From assembly GCA_009777725.1 (NCBI GenBank), contig WRLG01000001.1, positions 180,106-244,105 on the forward strand: 64,000 bases of DNA. The letters are read 5' to 3'. How positions within the stretch are numbered: position 1 is the stretch's first letter; the number at the start of each line of letters is the position of its first letter. Below the pieces are notes generated by a model that saw nothing but the letters and a program-made list of their open reading frames with translations, was not told where the DNA came from and made no database searches. A program made the translations under genes and the position numbers. The DNA comes from Oscillospiraceae bacterium. Lineage in GTDB: Bacteria; Bacillota; Clostridia; Oscillospirales; Ruminococcaceae. Shown here in pieces: positions 51,938 through 59,923 of the stretch.

Positions 51938-52763
51938 CAAAATTGCGATTCGCTAAATCGTCTTTTCTTATGTAGAAATATATTCGCCCGCAGTCGCCCC
52001 ACATATACTCGAAGTTATCATCTTCAATCGTTCCGAGTTGAAGCAGTAACTGCCAATTTGAGCGGTTTTCATTGTATCTTTTTAAATCGCTCTCTGAAAT
52101 TTCAGAGGAATTTCCGCAATAAATGCCATTTGCTACTTTCTCACATTCTAAAAGCATATCATTTTGAATTACATTTGCATAACCGAGAAGCTTATGGATA
52201 ACAGCGAAATCATCACATTCCTCAATTTCGTCCTCATAATCAATATACTCAAAATCCTTGCTGTTATTTTTGAGAATAATGCTGTATTTTGCGTTATTAT
52301 AGTCGTCAAGGTCATCGGGACAGCTACCAAAGTATTCTTCCCAATCGGGCAGATTTATTTCCGAAGATAACGAAACAGGAAATTCCGGAATTATGAAATC
52401 CTCATCTAAGTCATCGGGAAAATCCGTCTTGACAAGATCAGATATGTCACCTTGATAATAATAAACCCTTGCACGGTCTTTGTTTCTCGGGTAATAGCCC
52501 CAAAGATCGAGTTCATTGAAAAAATACAGTATGCCCTTTGACGGCAACAAACCGTCTTTGTCAAACGGTTTTGCTTCCTCGCAGTTAATCTGTGCTAAGA
52601 AACTCAACGGGCGATTGTTGAAATAATACCATTCAAAATCAGCGGGCAAATCGGGTTTTCCTCCGATTTTAGAAGCACCTGTCGGGCACTCATTTTTAGT
52701 TTCCGCATACCTAATTCTAACGGCATTTTTTTGCAGAGATTTAAGAATTTTTTTATATTTCAT
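51906..52763 (-). CDS. YwqG-like DUF1963 protein, candidate immunity protein
   Basis: About 285 residues. The opening is ASKIGGKPDLPADFEWYYFN, then PLSFLAQINCEEAKPFD and GILYFFNELDLWGYYP; the end is GDCGRIYFYIRKDDLANRNF, WLILQCG. The 'GGxPxLP...W' and 'PLxFLxQI' motifs are the DUF1963/YwqG signature. Members are frequent in polymorphic-toxin immunity arrays of Firmicutes. Here it is the fifth gene downstream of a toxin-like gene in one leftward run, overlapping the 52760 gene by four bases. Its cognate toxin may be one not present here (orphan immunity). Confidence 0.75.
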   Translation of the reverse strand: MKYKKILKSLQKNAVRIRYAETKNECPTGASKIGGKPDLPADFEWYYFNNRPLSFLAQINCEEAKPFDKDGLLPSKGILYFFNELDLWGYYPRNKDRARVYYYQGDISDLVKTDFPDDLDEDFIIPEFPVSLSSEINLPDWEEYFGSCPDDLDDYNNAKYSIILKNNSKDFEYIDYEDEIEECDDFAVIHKLLGYANVIQNDMLLECEKVANGIYCGNSSEISESDLKRYNENRSNWQLLLQLGTIEDDNFEYMWGDCGRIYFYIRKDDLANRNFDDCWLILQCG

Positions 52764-52987
52764 AACATACACTCGCTTTCATTTTCTATTCCATGTTTAA
52801 CCACAAAGCGGGGCGAACGCCGTGGGGTTTGCCGGTTACTCAAATCACAATCAACCCAAGCTGCGTATTCATTGCTGTAAATACGGTCTTCTATTAAGTC
52901 TTCTGTAATAATCAATGCTTTGTTGTCTTGTACGTCAATAATTTTCCAATCATAGCCGACAAACTTTATTATGTTGCCTATTTTCAT
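52760..52987 (-). CDS. Truncated DUF6273-like small protein
   Basis: 75 residues. The first ~48 (VGYDWKIIDVQDNKALIITE, DLIEDRIYSNEYAAWVDCDL) match the opening of DUF6273-type domains as I recall them ('WRVLDVQDGKALLITEDIIE...'). The following 'LRxYLNxxF' half is missing and replaced by a basic, unrelated tail (SNRQTPRRSPRFVVKHG). GGAGG precedes the ATG. It is probably a remnant, yet still in the immunity-like operon and well placed for translation. Confidence 0.55.
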   Translation of the reverse strand: MKIGNIIKFVGYDWKIIDVQDNKALIITEDLIEDRIYSNEYAAWVDCDLSNRQTPRRSPRFVVKHGIENESECML

Positions 52988-53030
52988 TTTACACCTCCAC
53001 AGATTAATTGTTTACATATCACATTAACCA

Positions 53031-53393
53031 TTAAGGGTAATCTTTCGGAATGCCATATTTCAAATTCGCATCAGCGGCTACGTTTAACATAATAAAATGC
53101 TTAGGTAAGCCCGTCTGACAGGTCATTTCAGAAATATCCAACAGTTTGTTTTTGCATAAGTCTTCATATGAATTATATAACAAACAAGCAATGTCAAATT
53201 GAACAGAAAGGTTTTCATCATTTAGGTAAGGAAGTAATTCCATGTTCCTCTTTTCTTCAAAAAGTTTTTTTGCATACACTCTCATTTTATCGTAATAGTA
53301 GTTGTATTTGCTCATTGATAGTTTATTAATTAAAACATCAGAACGCTTTTCACAACAGTAAATTACTTTTGCTAAGTTATCGGTTTGTTTCAT
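53031..53393 (-). CDS. DUF2019-like helical protein, candidate immunity protein
   Basis: 120 residues, all-helical by appearance: NYYYDKMRVYAKKLFEEKRN, MELLPYLNDENLSVQFDIAC and 'LLYNSYEDLCKNKLLDI'. The 'LLPxLxxxNxxVxxxAAxxLL' pattern is HEAT-like and resembles DUF2019 proteins, which are common in toxin immunity loci. AAGGAG lies 11 bases before the ATG. Third gene after the toxin-like gene. The family assignment is tentative. Confidence 0.55.
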   Translation of the reverse strand: MKQTDNLAKVIYCCEKRSDVLINKLSMSKYNYYYDKMRVYAKKLFEEKRNMELLPYLNDENLSVQFDIACLLYNSYEDLCKNKLLDISEMTCQTGLPKHFIMLNVAADANLKYGIPKDYP

Positions 53394-53444
53394 ATAACAA
53401 TTTGCTCCTTTTAAATTATCGGGAATGTCTGTTATGTCAGCAAA

Positions 53445-54293
53445 CTATATCCAATTTGACTGACCTTTATCAAAATATCCCGGACTTATAATATTATCAA
53501 CTTGAATCAAATCTTTTCTTGAAGAATGAAGCCAAAAATTGTCTTTATCTGATACTTTATCAAAAATACTTTTTGAAATATAATAAGTGTTATCATTGTG
53601 TTTTACTTGAAAAAATTCTGCATTGCCAAGAATTATGCTTTTGTTAGTATAACTGCATAACATAGCGTGTTCAGATTCAGATGGACAGCCATATAGAAGT
53701 AACTTGCAATCATATGTTCCACCAACATTCATAAAAGAAAATTCTTTTTGCGAATTTAGCTTGGACACAAAAATTTCTTCAGTTTTGCCACTTGATATAT
53801 TCACAAGTTTTATTTCCCTACTCATTTGCAATTCGGTTACATTTAGCACTTTATACATTTTTTCGGTATTCGATTGTGTTTTTAATTGATGATTAAACCC
53901 TTTTTCAAAAAATCTTGTATTGGCAATATTATCAACTTGTAACAATTCTTTTCTTAAAACACAAAATTCAAAACTATCCTTGTTAGAGATTTTAGAAAAA
54001 TCATTATTGGATATGAAATAAGTACAATTATTATGTTTAACTTGAAAAAACTTTTCATTGCCAATAATAATACTTTTGTCGGTATAACTGCATATTATAC
54101 ACTCTGCAATATCCGCAAATAGAAGCAGCTTGCAATTGTAAGTTTTACCTACTTCCATAAAATAAAAATCAAGTTGACCTTGATGATTCAAATCAGAATC
54201 ATCAAATACATTCTCAATTTTTCCAGTTTCACAATTTTCGAGACTTAAATATCGTGTAACTTGAGCATTGGAAACAGATAGCAATTTATACAT
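53445..54293 (-). CDS. Internally duplicated protein, candidate immunity protein
   Basis: About 282 residues made of two ~140-residue copies. Copy 1: MYKLLSVSNAQVTRYLSLEN, FYFMEVGKTYNCKLLLFADI, IICSYTDKSIIIGNEKFFQV. Copy 2: MYKVLNVTELQMSREIKLVN, FSFMNVGGTYDCKLLLYGCP, MLCSYTNKSIILGNAEFFQV. Both end in KELLQVDNI / KDLIQVDNI plus a GxF/YFDKG patch. A beta-rich small domain that I do not recognise. Position two genes after the toxin suggests immunity or a binding protein. ATG 54293 is preferred (AAAGG about ten bases upstream); the frame opens at 54311. Confidence 0.6.
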   Translation of the reverse strand: MYKLLSVSNAQVTRYLSLENCETGKIENVFDDSDLNHQGQLDFYFMEVGKTYNCKLLLFADIAECIICSYTDKSIIIGNEKFFQVKHNNCTYFISNNDFSKISNKDSFEFCVLRKELLQVDNIANTRFFEKGFNHQLKTQSNTEKMYKVLNVTELQMSREIKLVNISSGKTEEIFVSKLNSQKEFSFMNVGGTYDCKLLLYGCPSESEHAMLCSYTNKSIILGNAEFFQVKHNDNTYYISKSIFDKVSDKDNFWLHSSRKDLIQVDNIISPGYFDKGQSNWI

Positions 54294-54372
54294 AAACACA
54301 TAACCTTTCATAAATAATTTTGGGAAATACGCCCCATAATATTCACAATTTTAGTAGTCAACAGTCGAAAAG

Positions 54373-54762
54373 CTATGTGCAATGCTTTATTAAACACCTT
54401 AACTCCGGCGGTTTGGTGGCAACTAACTCAATGCAAGCATCAACGTCTTCAAAAATAATGTAGTGTTCAAAATCAATGGTTTCGTAAACTCCTCCTGTAT
54501 CATATGTAAACTTTTTAAGAAATTCAGAATTTTCAACAACACGAAAAACACTAAAAGCAGTTTGGCTATTATTGAATTCAAATTTTCTCATACTAAAAGC
54601 AATTTCGACACAACACCTAAAATCCCAAACATCAGGAAAATAAAGCTCATAGCTGTCCCTATTTGCATCAAGAAAATAAATCCTTGCTTCCCGCTGTAAA
54701 AGTATCATATTTGTTATAAATCCAATTTTAGGATAATCGGGCAAGTGAATTAATTTTTCCAT
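54373..54762 (-). CDS. Immediate downstream gene of the toxin, candidate cognate immunity protein
   Basis: 129 residues: MEKLIHLPDYPKIGFITNMI, LLQREARIYFLDANRDSYEL, FPDVWDFRCCVEIAFSMRKF, and an acidic end (FEDVDACIELVATKPPELRC). No family recognised. It begins 65 bases after the toxin stop, with a strong GGAGG before ATG 54762 (the frame opens at 54810 without an RBS). In polymorphic toxin loci the gene immediately after the toxin usually encodes its immunity protein, so this is the best cognate candidate. Confidence 0.6.
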   Translation of the reverse strand: MEKLIHLPDYPKIGFITNMILLQREARIYFLDANRDSYELYFPDVWDFRCCVEIAFSMRKFEFNNSQTAFSVFRVVENSEFLKKFTYDTGGVYETIDFEHYIIFEDVDACIELVATKPPELRCLIKHCT

Positions 54763-54827
54763 TGTAACCTCCATAAAACATTGCCAAGTGGAAAGCTTGG
54801 TGCTTTCCACTTGCAGTTGAATAATGA

Positions 54828-57800
54828 TTAGTAACGAATTTTATGTGATGTTTTTGCTACCGGGTCAAGAATTTCAAGTGTCGGGAAGCCTTGGCTACTA
54901 ATTTCTCTTACATTAACCACACGTCCATCAGGTAAATATCCGACTTTAGTTCCATTAGATTTTACACTAACACTATAAAGTGGCATAGATTCAAAATCTG
55001 CTAAAGCATTAGAATATCCTTTTGAATCCGAAAAGAGATTCGTCACTTTCCCGGTGAAACGGTCAAAGTTTTTGCTGTCTATAAGCTCGTCAGCTGATTT
55101 TTTTCCAGCAGAAAACATTTCGTCTAAATTCTTACCGCCTGCTTCAAAGACATACCGCAATTCATCGTATTTTGATACAGATATGCGTCTGCTACCGTGA
55201 AGTGAATCTACGATATGGTCAGTAACTCCTACAGGCAAGTGCTTGACTACGTCAGGGAATTCTTTACTTACATCTACGACTGCACCCACAATTTTCGGTG
55301 CATCACCAGCATTTTTAAAGACATACTTCCCCAAGTCCCCTGCCGCTTTCGCCGCATCTCCCGCTAAGGGAATAACGCCAATAGCACTAAAACCCGCTCC
55401 AATTAACTGACCTTGAGTAAGGTTTGCTAAAGTATCTGTGACATCAGCACCAACGCCTAGTATAGGAATAATTCCTCTTATAATTGTTCCGAGTAAAACA
55501 GGAGTATTATTATTCGGTGAAAAATCGCCAATTATAAGTCCCTCAACGAAGTAAGCTGCCCATTCTCCCGAAGCGAAATCATATGTGAAAGGACAAGTTC
55601 CATTTTCATATTCTCGCTTGTCGCTATACCAATCACCATCCGGGTTCGTGTCAAGGGGGTCAAACCCAATTTCAAACTCTAAACCGTCACTTAACCCGTC
55701 ACCATCCGAATCTGATGAAAACGGATTAGTTCCAATTGCCAATTCCAATTCATCATCTAACCCGTCCCCATCAGAATCCCCCAAAGTCGGGTCAGAATGG
55801 ACTGGTAAAATATTAAACGCTTTCAAAAAATTAATATAAAGCAGTTCCCCACCATCTATGCGATTATAAAAGCGGGTTAAACCATGCTTAACAAACTTGT
55901 TGTCTAACGCTTCAATACAGTCGACATAAGTCGGAAGTTCAGCATAACCATTAGAGTAAACCTTAATAAGCTTGTTGCCGTTTTTGTCCTCAAGCTCGAA
56001 ATTAATTTCATCAACGTCCAAAAATCCATCATCGTCATAGTCTTGGTCACTATTGATGTTTATTTTCCCAAAATCATCAGGTAAAGGTTTCAATCCTGTG
56101 GGGAGCATTATTCGTATTGCGCCATCGTCGACAAAGGTGTCAAATATAACATCAATAACAAACTCACTAAACGCAAGCCGTGCCGGAACAACAATAGGCT
56201 CACCATATTCATCTAAAATTTGGTTGCCCTGCTCGTCTACTGCATAATGAGCGGCTTTGATAGACATCTCGAAGCAATTGCCATAATTTAAGTTGTTAAT
56301 GTCAAGATGACCATTTTCGTTTAAAGCTGTGCTTGTCAGTCTGACATAATCAGGCTTACTACCGCTGTTCATATTCATTATAAAGAACGTATCCATATTG
56401 AAAAGTTCTCTATATTGATTTATAGCCCTGTAAACAACATTACCGGTGATGAATACTGTGCCTGTATTTCCGGGGTCCGGGTTACACAAATGGTCGGTAA
56501 TAAAAAGATATTTCTTGCTGTCCGCTCTTAACCCGCCGTCATATGGCGATTTGTTAAGAATGTTCTGCGTAATACCCGTAATTACTCTTTGGAGCGGAAT
56601 CATATCGGGCATCATAGTGCGAGTGTCAATGCCCGTCAATTGGTCAATCACTATTTCTGCTTCGCTGTAATTCGAGACGTAATTTTTGTCGGGGTCATTA
56701 GGGTTCAGAACAACATTTCCTGTCCATAAGACAAAATAAATTCTTGCGTTAGCCTTTTTTGCCGCCGCTTTTCTGAATATTTCATCGGCGGTTTTCTTTA
56801 GCTCTGCTTTGTGCAAATTAACATTATTTGCAGTTAAACCCGAAATGTAGGGGGTGATTATCACGTCAAGATTATCGCCCTCTTCAACAAAGTTGCTCCC
56901 CATAAGAGCAGTCGTTGTTTGCATAGGCATAATCGGAGACATTGCAGGGGAAATCGGCTGATAATTTTCTTCCGGCTCAATGCCGAGTGAAGCAAGCCAG
57001 ATTTCCATATCCATTAGGCAATATGTACCCAAATCGTCAAATTCTGCGTAAACCCTGTTGTTCGCAACATCATGGAATGTTTCGACAGGCAGGAGCATAT
57101 TGAGGTCTTCAAAATATCTGAAAACATTTAAGCGTTTAATGCCCTCAAATTCCGGCGAAGTGCCTGCGTAACCGCCATGAGTATTATTAACAACGGAGTT
57201 ATCAAGGTTAAAGCTGACAACCACTTCGTCAACTTTTAATCCCTCGTTGTAAACAAATTGCGGGGCTACGCCGATAATGGCATCGTTGCTCATTGCGTAG
57301 GAATAAACGCTTTCAAAAGCTTCAATGTTATTGGCGACAACGCCTGCCGCTTTGATTTCAAGCGAAACATCAAAGGGATTGCCTGCAATACTGTTTATTT
57401 CGGAAAGGCTGTCACTATCTGCACTTATGGTCTGCTGTACTGTATATTCGCTGTCGGGATAGCCGAAAGTTCGAGGATTATTCGGGTCAAGTCCTAGAAT
57501 TAATTCGTCATAGTCCGAAACACCATCGCCATCTGTATCTTTATTGTTTGGGTTAGTGTTGTGCACATTTACTTCATCGCCATCGCTTAGTCCATCCTCG
57601 TCTGTGTCAGCAACATGAGGGTTGGTTTCGTTTATGTATTCTTGATAATTCGTTAATCCATCGTTGTCAAAATCCTCATCACCGTCCGAAACTCCATTCC
57701 CGTCTGTATCGGCTTTTGCGGGGTCAGTTCCGAGCCAGAAGAGCTCATAACCATCGGGTATCATATCCCCATCGGTGTCAGGGTTATTGGGGTCGGTTTT

Positions 57801-58934
57801 CGTTATGTAAATCTCGACTAAATCTGTTAGCCCATCACCATCTGTGTCGGTAATATCACTCCAGTCGATTTCCTCACCTATGTTAAAAACAAAGCAAAAA
57901 TCGCTAACGGCGATTCTCTCACCTACAGTTTGTCGAACAAGAATAACAAGCCGTTCAAAATTTTCCGCCGGGGCAAAAGAATAGGAAAAAACATTACTTA
58001 CTGTTGCCAAAACAGTAAAATCCTCACCATCTTCTAATACGAGAATTTCAAAACTGCCCGTCTTCACGGTCGATTCCCATTTAACAGTAACCAGACCTGT
58101 CTCAGAATCGTACTCAGCAGTTGCAGTAATGGTGATTTCATCGTCATCATCATCGTCATCACCATTATTATTCCCAGCCTCACCAATCTGGACAACCGAC
58201 AAAACAACATTGCTCAAAGATGGCAAAACACCAACTTCTCTGACCGCCGTAACACCAACCGAAACCGAAGCCCCCGGTTGAATCGGGTTACTCATCTGCA
58301 AACTTGAAACTTTATAGCTGCTAGCCGAATTTTCAACCAAAGCCCCGCCCCAAAGGTCAGCGATTTCAAAATTAGTATCAAATGAAAGCATCCATGCTTC
58401 AAGCGGAGTGCTTGACGTATTCGATAAAATAATATCGCCGTTAAAGCCCTCGTCCCATTCGTTCGTTACTATTAATTGTACATCAAAACCCTCTGTAATG
58501 TCAACCCTTTTTGAGAAATTTTCAAAATTTTTCGGCAACTCAAGATTATCGCCCGCAAGAGTATACCCGAAATTAACGCTTGCGTTCGGCATAATTTCGT
58601 AGTTATATCCGGCATTTTTAATTACGTAATTTGTGCCGTTATTATCGACAACAACACCGTTGTAAATCCCCGTAACTTCGCCACCTGCGTTGTATTTTAA
58701 TGCCCAATTGTAAATCGGCTCATCGCCTGTATTTGTAACGGTTATCTGAATATTCTGAAAGCCTGTCCACTCATTCATGATGTTATATTCGACCGTAAAA
58801 TCGCTGTAATTAAATGTAGTAATCCCTGTTTGAGCCACGACCGGGATGCTTGCAAAAATTGTCAAAGTCATGGCTGTTGCGATGAAGCCGGAAAGAGCTT
58901 GCTTAAACTTTTTAACGAAACTATTCTTAAACAT
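54828..58934 (-). CDS. Secreted CBM2/TSP3/vWA-like trunk with pre-toxin and C-terminal toxin-like end
   Basis: About 1,368 residues. Signal peptide (LSGFIATAMTLTIFASIPVV); two CBM2-like domains (EWTGFQNIQITVTNTGDEPI; FNGDIILSNTSSTPLEAWML); an FN3-like domain; TSP3 Ca-binding repeats ([24 protein letters not shown]); a vWA-like region; more TSP3 repeats; a hydrophobic Gly-rich pre-toxin segment (GTIIRGIIPILGVGADVTDT, GFSAIGVIPLAGDAAKAAGD); and a ~110-residue toxin-like tail ending VGYLPDGRVVNVREISSQGF. I recall this 'LPDGRxVxVRxxSSxGxPTLEI' tail from RHS/LXG-type toxins, activity unnamed. The trunk is paralogous to the 12735 protein. ATG 58934 has GATGGAGG. Five or six immunity-like genes follow. 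Confidence 0.8.
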   Translation of the reverse strand: MFKNSFVKKFKQALSGFIATAMTLTIFASIPVVAQTGITTFNYSDFTVEYNIMNEWTGFQNIQITVTNTGDEPIYNWALKYNAGGEVTGIYNGVVVDNNGTNYVIKNAGYNYEIMPNASVNFGYTLAGDNLELPKNFENFSKRVDITEGFDVQLIVTNEWDEGFNGDIILSNTSSTPLEAWMLSFDTNFEIADLWGGALVENSASSYKVSSLQMSNPIQPGASVSVGVTAVREVGVLPSLSNVVLSVVQIGEAGNNNGDDDDDDDEITITATAEYDSETGLVTVKWESTVKTGSFEILVLEDGEDFTVLATVSNVFSYSFAPAENFERLVILVRQTVGERIAVSDFCFVFNIGEEIDWSDITDTDGDGLTDLVEIYITKTDPNNPDTDGDMIPDGYELFWLGTDPAKADTDGNGVSDGDEDFDNDGLTNYQEYINETNPHVADTDEDGLSDGDEVNVHNTNPNNKDTDGDGVSDYDELILGLDPNNPRTFGYPDSEYTVQQTISADSDSLSEINSIAGNPFDVSLEIKAAGVVANNIEAFESVYSYAMSNDAIIGVAPQFVYNEGLKVDEVVVSFNLDNSVVNNTHGGYAGTSPEFEGIKRLNVFRYFEDLNMLLPVETFHDVANNRVYAEFDDLGTYCLMDMEIWLASLGIEPEENYQPISPAMSPIMPMQTTTALMGSNFVEEGDNLDVIITPYISGLTANNVNLHKAELKKTADEIFRKAAAKKANARIYFVLWTGNVVLNPNDPDKNYVSNYSEAEIVIDQLTGIDTRTMMPDMIPLQRVITGITQNILNKSPYDGGLRADSKKYLFITDHLCNPDPGNTGTVFITGNVVYRAINQYRELFNMDTFFIMNMNSGSKPDYVRLTSTALNENGHLDINNLNYGNCFEMSIKAAHYAVDEQGNQILDEYGEPIVVPARLAFSEFVIDVIFDTFVDDGAIRIMLPTGLKPLPDDFGKININSDQDYDDDGFLDVDEINFELEDKNGNKLIKVYSNGYAELPTYVDCIEALDNKFVKHGLTRFYNRIDGGELLYINFLKAFNILPVHSDPTLGDSDGDGLDDELELAIGTNPFSSDSDGDGLSDGLEFEIGFDPLDTNPDGDWYSDKREYENGTCPFTYDFASGEWAAYFVEGLIIGDFSPNNNTPVLLGTIIRGIIPILGVGADVTDTLANLTQGQLIGAGFSAIGVIPLAGDAAKAAGDLGKYVFKNAGDAPKIVGAVVDVSKEFPDVVKHLPVGVTDHIVDSLHGSRRISVSKYDELRYVFEAGGKNLDEMFSAGKKSADELIDSKNFDRFTGKVTNLFSDSKGYSNALADFESMPLYSVSVKSNGTKVGYLPDGRVVNVREISSQGFPTLEILDPVAKTSHKIRY

Positions 58935-58954
58935 TCGATTACCTCCATCTTTCT

Positions 58955-58970
58955 GCAACCGTTGGGTTGC
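58955..58970 (-). other. Leader hairpin before the toxin gene
   Basis: GCAACC / GGTTGC around a 4-base loop, 20 bases upstream of the toxin start, in a ~160-base leader. It could influence translation together with the short upstream ORF. Confidence 0.4.
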
Positions 58971-59014
58971 CGTCTTAATTTTTTTCGTATAATGGATTTT
59001 GCTTTTTTAATCGG

Positions 59015-59038
59015 CTAGTCGCCTGCTGAATAGAACAT
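59015..59038 (-). CDS. Seven-codon upstream ORF in the toxin leader
   Basis: MFYSAGD followed by TAG, behind a near-perfect AAGGAGGCGATACCA ribosome site, 80 bases before the toxin start. The RBS is stronger than most in the window, so translation seems likely. It may be a leader peptide that couples or attenuates toxin expression. Confidence 0.4.
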   Translation of the reverse strand: MFYSAGD

Positions 59039-59094
59039 TGGTATCGCCTCCTTATTGTTTAATTACACATAATATCCCCAAATATTACAATTTA

Positions 59095-59123
59095 ATAGTA
59101 ATATATTAGGAAAGCATTGTCAA
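59095..59123 (-). promoter_or_regulatory. Toxin operon promoter
   Basis: Read leftward: TTGACA (59123-59118), 17-bp spacer, TACTAT (59100-59095). The -35 box is the outer end of the left arm of the 59-bp palindrome. Confidence 0.7.
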
Positions 59124-59243
59124 CCCTTTTGGCATGAGGTGCAATTTTTTGGCATGAACGACAAAGCTGCCGATTTTTTAATTTAATCGGCAGCTTTGTC
59201 GTTCATGCCAAAAAATTGCACCTCATGCCAAAAGGGTTGACAA
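59117..59243. repeat. Perfect 59-bp inverted repeat between toxin and agrB promoters
   Basis: Bases 59117-59175 are the exact reverse complement of 59185-59243; the loop is nine bases. Each arm contains two direct copies of TTTGGCATGA 20 bp apart (GGCATGA at 59131 and 59151, mirrored on the right arm) and ends in the -35 hexamer of an outward promoter. Two tandem direct repeats immediately upstream of a -35 are the layout of LytTR/AgrA-type activator sites. Confidence 0.9.
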
Positions 59244-59265
59244 GCTTAATTTTGTATGATAAATT
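59237..59265 (+). promoter_or_regulatory. agrBD promoter
   Basis: TTGACA (59237-59242), 17-bp spacer, TAAATT (59260-59265). The -35 box is the outer end of the right palindrome arm, mirror image of the toxin promoter. Confidence 0.7.
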
Positions 59266-59314
59266 AACAATATGATAAGTTTAAATATCCTTTTATAGAA
59301 ACGATGTGAACGCC

Positions 59315-59923
59315 ATGATAGAATTTGTTTCGGGAAGATTAATATCATTTTTAGTGAATAAAAACGCTGTTTCAAAGAACTCGGAGGACGAAATCGCTTA
59401 TTACAAATACGGAGTGGAAATAACGCTTTCTTCAATTTTGAACATAGTTCTTATTATTTTAATAGGTCTGATTTTGGGGTGTATCGCTGAGAGCATAATT
59501 TTTTTATCATGCTTTATTACGCTCCGCCAATTTACAGGAGGTTATCACGCCGATTCGTATTTTAAATGCAATATGACATTCTGTGCTGTGTTTTTGATTG
59601 TGATAAGTCTGTACACCTATACTTGGCAAAGCATTGGCGTGGCAACAAGCGTTTTGACAGGCTTTTTATGCTTGATTATTATTTGCATATCTTGCCCTAT
59701 AGAAAACATAAATAAACCCATAAAAGACGAGCGTAAAAATAAGTTGAAATACATATCGTTGTTGTTAAGCGGCTTTTTATTTCTGATAAGTATTTTACTG
59801 ATAACCGCTAAACATAAATTTGGAGCATTAACATTATATACGCTGTATTCGGTTACAGCGTTAATAATAGTAGCGAAATTAAAGAAAGGAGGGTATACGA
59901 ATGAAAGCGATAGAAAAATCTGA
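59315..59923 (+). CDS. agrB: AgrB-family autoinducer-processing membrane peptidase
   Basis: About 202 residues with several TM helices (ITLSSILNIVLIILIGLILG, FLCLIIICISCPI, LLLSGFLFLISILLITA). The catalytic motif is RQFTGGYHADSYFKC: the His and Cys are seven residues apart, exactly as in AgrB proteases. AgrB trims the AgrD precursor and closes the peptide ring during export. Start ATG 59315 chosen by family fit; a GTG at 59306 is possible and no strong RBS is seen for either. It overlaps agrD by 23 bases. It is divergent from the toxin operon behind a mirrored promoter. No agrC or agrA is nearby. Confidence 0.9.
   Translation: MIEFVSGRLISFLVNKNAVSKNSEDEIAYYKYGVEITLSSILNIVLIILIGLILGCIAESIIFLSCFITLRQFTGGYHADSYFKCNMTFCAVFLIVISLYTYTWQSIGVATSVLTGFLCLIIICISCPIENINKPIKDERKNKLKYISLLLSGFLFLISILLITAKHKFGALTLYTLYSVTALIIVAKLKKGGYTNESDRKI

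Noticed and set aside
58935..59038. c-di-GMP-I riboswitch-like strings (GCAAA, GACGGCAACCC) in the toxin leader
   Set aside because: The required stems and the GACGCAAAGCC motif are not present in proper order; only a small GCAACC/GGTTGC hairpin is supported.
59223..59435. 70-codon leftward frame across the agrB start
   Set aside because: It starts inside agrB and ends in the palindrome arm; no RBS and no plausible protein features.
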